Shown here piece after piece: positions 56,310-64,000 of a stretch of DNA of 64,000 nt. The notes below the pieces were generated by a model that had not been told where the DNA came from, did not search any database, and worked only from the letters and a program-made list of their open reading frames with translations. The position numbers and the translations under genes were made by a program. Numbering within the stretch: position 1 is the stretch's first letter; the number at the start of each line of letters is the position of its first letter. The DNA is from Eurosta solidaginis (taxonomy: Eukaryota > Arthropoda > Insecta > Diptera > Tephritidae). The stretch lies in contig NC_090319.1 in assembly GCF_040869045.1 (NCBI RefSeq), forward strand, positions 372,821,601 to 372,885,600, given 5' to 3'.

Positions 56310-57080
56310 TCACAATGAAAATTACTTTAAAGCTCTCAGCAAGAGCTTTCATTTGATATCCCTAATACACACATATTCTAGGGGTATCCGGGTACACGTT
56401 TAGCCTATATCTCGAGACCCTAGTCACCCAGCGGCATAAAACTTACTCTGTAATAAAGCACACACCAACGGTTTCCATTTGATATCCATATTGTAAAACC
56501 ACATCCTAGTGTTACCCTGATCCACGTTTTGGACTTATCTCGAGACCCTAGTCACCAATAGGTATGAAAACTACCCTGTACTAAAGCACTCATCAACAGC
56601 TTCAATACGATTCCCATTAGGTAAAAGCACTATCTAGGCGTTCACGGGCCCAAGTTTTGGCCTATATCTCGAGACCCTAGTCACCCAGGGATATGAAAAT
56701 TACCCTCTACAAAAACACTCATCAACAGCTTTCATTTGTTATCCATGTTCTATAAACACATTCTAGAGGTACCCGGGTCCACGTTTTGGCCTATATCTCG
56801 AGACGCTATTCACCCAGGGGTATCAAAATTACCCTCTACTAAAGCACTCATCAACAGTTTTCATTTGTTATCCATATTCTATAAACACATTCCAGGGGTA
56901 CCCGGGTCCGCGTTTTGGACTATATCTCGAGACCCTCGTCACCCAGAGGTATGGAAATTACCCTCTACTGAAGCACTCATCAACAGCCTTCATTTGATAT
57001 CCGTATTCTATAAACATATTCTAGGAGTACCCGGGTCCACGTTTTGGCCTATATCTCGGGACCCTGTACGTCAATCCTGA
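56310..57080 (-). repeat. Second tandem array, ~128-bp unit, related to the 127-bp family
   Basis: About six units. On the plus strand each reads 'cctatatctcgagaccctag' ... 'cactcatcaacagctttcat' ... 'ttgatatcc' ... 'cacattctaggggtacccgg'. Landmarks occur near 56412, 56540, 56670, 56797, 56928 and 57057. The complement gives 'ctctagaatgtgttt', 'atcaaatgaaagctgttgat', 'gagt', 'tctcgagatata' and 'gtgga', in the same order and at nearly the same spacing as the 127-bp unit. It is therefore read here as a diverged member in opposite orientation. Confidence 0.75.
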
Positions 57081-57924
57081 ATTTTCTTTGCTATAAACCT
57101 CACGGAGCGAGAGACCTTTCCAACGAATAGAAAGGAAATAAGGAAAACCCAACTTATTTTTATGTTATAGATTTTGAAACACCCTCTTAAAAGTAAATTT
57201 TAAAAGAAAAGTAGAGAGGTTCAAAAGAGACTGAAAAACTTTTGATAATATGACCATGAGTAGTGTAAAAAAATTGTGTTTGATAGATTGGCCGTTGTTG
57301 ACGTCTTAGAATCAGCTTACAGCAATATTAGCACCAATAAACCTCAATGGAAAATTGACAGAAGCAATTAAAAATCATTACCCAAAAGCAGAGCTTGCTG
57401 CTATAACATTTATACGTAAACACATATACATATGTACATACACAACTGCCAAAACTCAGTGATGTGTATACCTTTGGGTGCTTAGTCCAAACCACTAAAG
57501 CCACTATCCAATCAGTACAGAATTGGTATTAAAGTTGAGATATAGAAAATGAAAGTTCAGCTACTACAGACCATCGAGCCAAAAACAATGATGAGGAGAC
57601 TGACTTTGTAACGCCCTTCCGACACTTTCCCTTATTAAGTCATATTATGTGTATATGTATATAGAAATGTAGAGCAAATATGTAAATATGTATGTTTACA
57701 CGGCAGGGGGGAAAATTCAAACAATGACCATAACGACAAATAATAAAAGGAAAAGTTAGTAATAATAACAGACTGAGAGAATACCAAAAAACAAAATATG
57801 GATGAAAATATTTGCAGTATAGAACAATAAATCTGCATTAAAATTAGACGCAATAAAATTAAAATAAAATAGACGGAGCTGAAACTCCGGCATTGACAAT
57901 GAGAAAGTGTTGGAATTTGAAAAG
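57081..57924. other. No gene recognised
   Basis: A+T-rich, short frames only. Ends against the tail of a non-LTR fragment. Confidence 0.3.
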
Positions 57925-58240
57925 ATATATTTCATATTTCATATTTCATATTTCTTTATTCAGTCTATGATTACAAAAATCTTACAGACTATATTAAACA
58001 TTATTAAACATAAGGTTTATTTACAGTAAACTTAATTTAAAATGGAAAATAACATATTTTTAAAACTTCGACGAGATATAAAGTGTATACATTTTATAAA
58101 GTCAAAGCTATTGCGAAGGAAGTACTGAACACAAGTAGGCGAAAAGAGGAGGTAAGGAAATTAATGAATAAGCTACTAATTGCGAAAGTAAAAAAAATAT
58201 GTTAGATTTACATTACATCAATGCTAGGGTTTATGAGTTT
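57925..58240 (-). mobile_element. 3' end of a non-LTR retrotransposon with (ATATGAA)n tail
   Basis: On the minus strand a decayed C-terminus ('FISRRSFKNMLFSILN' then stop) is followed by a UTR containing the complement of 'ttcagtctatgattac' and a tail of ATATGAA units (57925-57955). The C-terminus and the 'gactgaata' motif parallel the fragment at 38160-39110, so this is a related but not identical member. Confidence 0.6.
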
Positions 58241-58495
58241 ATTTTTCAATGTGTTCCGTTATTTTCTCTACCGCTGTTGGGCGTTTCCATGTCACGCATT
58301 TTATAGCTTCTCCACTTAACAGAAAAAGCAAATGTCACAGAAGTCATTAAAAAATATGCTATCGTTGCGTGATATTTTATCAACTCAATGAGTCGAATCA
58401 TAATATACGGTAACGTCTGAATCATAACGTAAAAACATGGCTTTCAGATTATGTCACACGTGATATGCATAATTGAACGAGTAACTGAACCTAAA
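58241..58495. other. No feature seen
   Basis: A+T-rich spacer between two non-LTR remnants. Confidence 0.3.
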
Positions 58496-58760
58496 ACACA
58501 CTGGGAGAGGCTGCAGGACTATCAAAACACCTCGCTCAGAAATGCCACGGGATGTCTTCTTATGTCGCCAGAACATCATCTACTACCCACATAAAAGGGG
58601 AACGAAATGCCAAACAAACAGCTTCGGTTAAATACTCATAGACCTCGACATCCTTACATCTGGCCTAAGAGGCTTTGTCTCCCAGTAGCATATAAATTCA
58701 TATCCGAAACCACGCAAGATTACAGCCGTTTGAACTAGATCAGCGTAAACAGGCCTTCAG
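58496..58760 (+). pseudogene. Non-LTR retrotransposon RT C-terminal remnant
   Basis: The plus-strand frame reads 'THWERLQDYQNTSLRNATGC' then 'LLMSPEHHL', and after one stop (TAA near 58590) 'NEMPNKQLRLNTHRPRHPY'. The 'LQ..QN.ALR.ATGC.' pattern, followed by 'H.E....P...R..ML..Q' style text, is the C-terminal region of a Jockey-like RT. No active site, RNase H or ends are present. Confidence 0.65.
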
Positions 58761-59489
58761 CCTCGTCGACTAAGAATCGTTAAAGTTATATTCCGAATTA
58801 TATTTTCAGAGGCAAAAATCGTTGTTGAGGAATGTAGAGTCCTCACGGAGAAGCGACTCTGACACAACTACGATATGCATACTAGAATAAGTTAAACTCT
58901 ACGTTATCCAGAATCAATCCCCACAATCGAAATGGAAGCCCTGCACGTAATGGGTAAGCACATGATACCGACCGAACCAACGTCTTTAACATCTTTGGTC
59001 GAACCCTCTTGAAACTACAAATTTTCTTGGATTGGAGGATTTCGCACCTATTTTTGATTCCAAAATTATTCATTGAACTTAACTTAAGGGACGCATTAAG
59101 TTGTTGTTTCTGTTGTTAAGTGCTATGTAATTTTCTTTAGCAAAGTTACCGATGCGTGATCATATATTGCGGCTCGATTGCAACATCAGCCAAAACCTTT
59201 ATTTTTTAAGGTATATTTTTAGTTTTTTTGGACAAGTTTTATATCAGTCAGGAAATTCCCACTGTAGACTAATAGCAGTTTTCACACCTTGCTCGTTAGT
59301 CGGTAGCTTGTAATTTTTTACGTGTAATTTGTTTTACATAAATTGTCATTAGATAGTTTTACAAACACGAATTCTATAGAAATGGAACCCGGCTGAACTC
59401 CTATAATACTTTTTTTTACTTATTTAGAGGAATAAGGTATAACATAGTAAAGGATCATAGTAGGCTAGCTATCAATAAGTTAGAAATTT
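58761..59489. other. No gene recognised
   Basis: Short frames only; no repeats noticed. Confidence 0.3.
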
Positions 59490-60130
59490 TTATTGACGAA
59501 TTATCGGTTCGTTATCGGTTTGTTATCGATTTGTTATCTAGATGATATCTATTATTCGTCGAAAAGTTATCGATATATATAGGAAGAGTTGTAGATTTTT
59601 TATTAATTTGTAATCGAAAAGTTATTGAATTGACATCAAAAAGTTATCGATATCATCGAAAAGAAATCGGTTAATTCTTGAAAAGTGATCGGTAGTTTTT
59701 TAAAAAATATCGATTTTTTATCAAAAAGTTATCGGTTTTATTGATTTTTTTCGAAGAAACATCGATATTTCATTAAAAGTAATCGATTTGTAATCGAAAG
59801 CCACAGATTATTTTATTAATTTTACGTTATCGATATTCCATCGTAAAGTTATCTATTATTTTTCGAAAAAATATTGATATTCTATCAAAAAGGTGTCGAT
59901 ATTTCATCAAACAGTTATAGATTAGGTATAAAAAGTTATCGACATGTTATTGATATATTATTGAAAAAATATCACTTATTTTCGAAAGCATATTGAGTTC
60001 ATATCAAAATACTATCGATTTCTTCTCGCATTGTTATCGATGACACACACGACGATAATAAGCTGATACGAAACCAATAGGAAGCCCTCGACTCGGCGAT
60101 AACAAGCAGATAACAAACTGATAACTCGGC
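59490..60130. repeat. Cluster of TTATCGAT-type motifs
   Basis: A degenerate short-period repeat in which 'gttatcgat', 'atatcgat' or 'gttatcggt' recurs about every 20-40 bp from 59505 to 60040, mostly with 'aaaag' or 'ttg' before it. After about 60050 the same motif appears in the opposite sense ('ggcgataacaagcagataac', 'actcggcgataataat'), so the whole may be a decayed inverted repeat. Several sites match or nearly match TATCGATA, the binding sequence of the DREF/BEAF type. Confidence 0.6.
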
Positions 60131-61370
60131 GATAATAATATGCGATCAATAATAAGGCGATGAAAAAACAACAACTTGTCAATATGGTTTTTTCTGATAT
60201 GAAGCAACGAAGCTCTTCTCAAAAAGTGAGTATGCAAGGAAATTAATATAATTTAAAAATGATCTTAAAAAAGCCAAGAAATTATATGGAAAATAGTCCA
60301 AAATATATCCACAAATTGTTCGAATTGATCCAATTTAAAAAGGGTTCCAAAGGGATTCTGAAATTATTTGAAAACTGTCCCGAAATGAGCCGGAAGTAGT
60401 TCCTCGATTCCTCAATATGAACTAATTTCGAACTATGTAGTACTAAACCCAACTAGTCAGCCAATAGTTTGAGCGGTTTGGTGTTTCACTGAAGCATACG
60501 TAAGCAGACTTTATACATTCCCCATATTTACAATTTCATCAGTCAGTTAAACCGTTTTCCAGATAGTATATAAGGAATAAATGTCATAAGGAATAAATTA
60601 TTCCTCCGATATGAGAATTGACGTTTCTGAACGAAAAATTACACTGATAATGGCGCAACGCCGAAACCGGTTTTTCTCAAAATAAAATTTGAAAAAATTA
60701 AATCTGATTGTACGTCGATGTAGAAGGTTCAATATCTTCAAATAAAATCGTTCCCAAAACTGTCGTATATACGTGCGTACTGGACTTATATCCGGCGAAG
60801 GGCAACCATTTCGGCATCATTTTAAAAATTTTCCTTAATAAACCAATATAAAGCGGTATCGTTTAGTTTAATTGAGTAATACTTAGGCTCCATGTAACAT
60901 AATTAAATATATGTATCTCAAATGAAAGGAAAAGCTTAAATGTTTTAATTTCGTTTACATGTTAATTAAATTTTCACTTGCTTTAGGCATTTCAAAAGTT
61001 TCTTAAAAATATACATTTGAACACCATTTAATGATTATCATGCTTTCTTTTGAATTTGTAAGTACGTATGTATTTAAACGTTTATTGTTTGGTAAATACA
61101 AAATAAGTACACTCAAAAATCAACTAGGACGGTACTGTCTTCGGCTGTGCCGAAGCCTTCATACCTTTCATGAATGGAGCTGAACAATAATGTAACCCAT
61201 TCGTAATATCAAAATAAACTGCTGTGTAAGATATTATAGTGAACAGATAAATAAAATAAATATAAAATTAAAAAAAAAAAAAATTTAAAAATATAATATA
61301 AAATTAACAAATAAAAAAGTCAAAATTTTGGTGAAACCTCACATTACATGCCCAGTTGTACACTTGAAAT
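60131..61370. other. No gene; decayed repeat patches
   Basis: 60245-60415 has degenerate 'tcccgaaatgagccggaagt' text recalling the 1-1215 minisatellite. Near 60645 'gataatggcgcaacgccgaa' then 'accgg' is the style of text seen in insect repeats. 61140-61170 contains 'tcttcggctgtgccgaagcc'. No coding region. Confidence 0.35.
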
Positions 61371-62787
61371 CAGGGCTGCAAACCGCATCGAAAATCAAAG
61401 CGGTTCGGTCAAACCACTCAGGCAAAACTTGAACCAGTTCGTGAACTGGGTCGCGGCTAACTCTGAACCGCCGAACTGGTTCGGTACAAGTGGTTGAAAC
61501 GTTTAATACTAAGTTTTGATAGTATACAAAATTTAAAATTCGTCACTTGGGATCTGTGTGCAACCAACCATCGATATGTACCTACTAAACATACAAATAA
61601 ACTACAGTTATTGAGATCAAATCAATGTATGTATATATTTATAAAACTTATGAAAATGGGTTGTTTATTATAAAATGTAAGGAACGAAAATGGTACAATG
61701 CATGACTATACCTATCGGGAGTATTTACAATGCATGTATTCTGCACATAAGAAAGTAGTCGTATTTTTAAGAGAAGAAAAATTACTTAATTAGCTGCTTT
61801 TAATATACATATAAAACGTATCTACTAAATTTTAGATGCGAGATTACTACAAAAACTAAAAGTAATTCATGAAAATGTAAATGTCTTCTTTGCTTTTCTT
61901 AGGAATTAAGCTTATAAATGTTGATATACGGTTATGTGAAAAATAATATGGTGTCCCTTTAAAACGGTATTGTTCCCAAATTATGTTTATTTATTAGTTC
62001 TTAATAAATCCGATTTAAAATATCGTTGAAACTATAACACAAACTATATATATTTACATTTCAAAGTTTACACAAAGCTCACAAAAATTAATCAAATTTT
62101 CATCAGTTTTCCAGACTTATTAAAAACTTTTAAAAAATTTCTGAGTGTGCAGTTTTGTAGCTCATCTAACTATAGTGTAATAATGTGCAAGTTTTAAGAG
62201 GGTGTTCGCATTTTTTTTCGTACACCGCGGAAAAAAATTTGTTTTTATATGGAAGATATGGGCAACATCGTCGGGGAAAAAAATTAAAAAAAAATTAACG
62301 GTAATTCTCATCTACTTGAAACTTACATACTATTACACTACAATTCAACGAGCTTCAAGACTGCACATTCAGAAATTTTCTAAAAAATTTTAATAAAAAG
62401 TTGGGAAAATTGAAAAAAATTTGATTAATTTGACTTACAAATTTTTATAATTATACACGGGATTTGAGCTCATTTTGTAAATTTGTTTGCTTTTGTCGTT
62501 ATTACTATTACTATCAAAAGTGACAACTCACGGCGTTGCCATCGAGAAAAAATGTATGCAATTTTATTTTAGAGTTACATTTTCAAGCAAAGTGGTGAAT
62601 TAAATAAGTTAAGTGATTTTTGTTGAAACTTTATTTTGAACCGAACCGAACCATTTTTTGGGTGGTTTTCGGTTTGGTTTTTGGAGTTAAGAAAAAAACG
62701 GTTCGGTTCGTGGTTCGGTTCAACGCCCCAAAATAACGGGTGGTTCGGTTCATAAACCGGTTCGGTTCGAACCGGTTTGCAGCCCTG
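61371..62787. mobile_element. hAT-like non-autonomous DNA transposon, 1.4 kb
   Basis: Ends CAGGGCTGCAAACC and GGTTTGCAGCCCTG are perfect inverted repeats. They are flanked by CTTGAAAT (61363-61370) and CTTGAAAC (62788-62795), an 8-bp duplication with one change, as expected for hAT. The subterminal regions (61390-61500 and 62635-62780) are packed with GGTTCGG/GAACCG motifs in both orientations, likely transposase-binding repeats. The interior is A+T-rich with no transposase; the 107-codon minus frame at 62575-62898 is a shadow of the repeats. Confidence 0.85.
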
Positions 62788-62795
62788 CTTGAAAC

Positions 62796-63657
62796 GCTGT
62801 TGTTGTTTGCTTTGTGTGGTTAATAGTGTTACAAGACTGCACAATTGTACATATATGGTTCTATTCTGACACCAAAAGTATTTTGGAAAGATTAACAAAA
62901 AAAGGGCCAGGTCACGCCCATTTTAAAAATTTATTTAAGCTTTATTCTTAGCTCAACCCCACCCAGTGGTGGATCGTGAGCTTGGCTGTGGGCGGGGGGG
63001 AATGGTGTCAAAAAGTTTCATAAATTTTGTTTTATTTTTATAAAAGCGGTATTCATGTATAAATTGCCATGCATCGTGAAATGCCAAAATTTTGCGCCTA
63101 CTGCTATTTTCATGCCCAAGAAAAATGCAACATTTTTCATGAATGTTTGCTTTTGATCTGCGTACAGCGCTTAATAATACCAAAATGTAAGCTTTCGATT
63201 TCAAAGTATTTTCGAAAGTATGTATGTATTCTGTTTTTAAATACTTTTTGTATTTTTTATTTGGTACATTTATAATCACTGTGTGTGTACATTTCATACT
63301 TATATAATTTTAATAAAACAATGTAACAATAACAATGTAAATAAATGTTATGTTTAAAGACACAGAGTGAAAATTCCTGAAAGTGATCACCGAATAATTT
63401 ATTTTTGAGCAACAAAGATATTATTTGATAGCTATCGATAATACAAACAAATGCTCGTCTTCGACTTTTCCAAAAAATGCTGTATCCTTAATTATTGCCA
63501 TTTGAATTTTCTTTGTCCTTTTTCTTTTAAAGTTGAATAGCAGCTGATAGGCTCCACCGATTTTGACAATTCGGTAATGTTGAACCCATATGTTTTATAC
63601 AAATGAATATTTTTATTCAGACTGAACATTTTTCTTTACATAACTGACTTTTAAGGG
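62796..63657. other. No gene recognised
   Basis: A+T-rich, with a G run at 62992-62999 next to 'caaccccacccagtggtgga'. The 114-codon minus frame at 62953-63297 has no recognisable domain and starts in low-complexity sequence. Confidence 0.3.
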
Positions 63658-64000
63658 CGGCCACCGTGGTGTGATGGTAGCGTGCTCCGCCTATCACACC
63701 GTATGCCCTGGGTTCAACTCCCGGGAAAAGCAACATCAAAATTTTAGAAATAAGGTTTTTCAATTAGAAGAAAATTTTTCTAAGCGGGGTCGCCCCTCGG
63801 CAGTGTTTGGCAAGCGCTCCGGGTGTATTTCTGCCATGAAAAGCTTTAGTCAAAACTCATCTGCCTTGCAGATGCCGTTCGGAGTCGGCATAAAACGTGT
63901 AGGTCCCGTCCGGCCAATTTGTAGGGAAAATCAAGAGGAGCACGACGCAAATTGGAAGAGAAGCTCGGCCTTAGATCTCTTCGGAGGTTATCGCGCCTTA
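63658..64000 (+). mobile_element. tRNA-derived SINE, full body, cut by the window end at the tail
   Basis: Head 'gccaccgtggtgtgatggta', A-box-like 'tggtgtgatgg' at 63667-63677, B box 'ggttcaactcc' at 63711-63721. The body shows the same segment order as the 25990 copy and very high similarity to it. The 3' end 'ggaggttatcgcgcctta' is the last sequence in the window, so the A/T tail lies outside. The head reads like a tRNA gene but lacks the paired acceptor stem. Confidence 0.85.

Noticed and set aside
62575..62898. 107-codon minus-strand frame with repeated EPN residues
   Set aside because: Produced by the GGTTCGG subterminal repeats of the hAT-like element.
63658..63730. tRNA gene at the head of the SINE
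   Set aside because: A and B boxes are present but there is no paired acceptor stem, and the same head occurs at several loci joined to the same body.

Overview
The window is A+T-rich, repeat-dominated nuclear DNA from an insect. An Osiris-family gene (found only in insects), short GT-AG introns, tRNA-derived SINEs, non-LTR fragments and a CsRn1-like Ty3/gypsy element point to a higher dipteran with a large genome. A tephritid-like fly is my guess; the species cannot be fixed from the sequence.

Only one host gene can be supported: a three-exon Osiris (DUF1676) gene on the minus strand (44427-50576). It encodes a 289-residue secretory or membrane protein, and its exons join in frame. Its 5.2-kb first intron holds several repeats, including a 627-bp long-inverted-repeat element.

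Layout. 1-1215: nested minisatellite. 1216-4600: decayed repeats, an 8-bp microsatellite and an unassigned broken reading frame. 4607-6297, 10315-12089, 12090-13996, 13999-17617, 28294-36439 (interrupted) and 52792-55781: six copies of one repeat family with a 127-bp internal tandem unit, shared subterminal motifs and a 3'-terminal stem-loop, probably a non-autonomous Helitron/Helentron-like family. 29114-34472: a complete, very young LTR retrotransposon (identical 207-bp LTRs, 5-bp target duplication) inside the fifth copy; its Pol is open and its Gag has one stop. 37040-38019: Transib-like element with CACGGTG ends. 39336-39756: small TIR element. 38160-39110, 42940-43655, 57925-58240, 58496-58760 and 8538-9227: non-LTR fragments. 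24905-25333: long hairpin. 55782-57080: decayed repeat followed by a second tandem array, diverged but apparently homologous to the 127-bp unit. 59490-60130: cluster of TATCGAT-like motifs. 61371-62787: non-autonomous hAT-like element. tRNA-derived SINEs lie at about 7.4, 22.9, 26.0, 51.6 and 63.7 kb, with fragments elsewhere.

There is no operon-like organisation. The biology is nested transposition, with element inserted into element, around one host gene. Junctions, target duplications and one paralogous empty site allow some relative dating. All homology statements are by eye; no alignment or database search was run.
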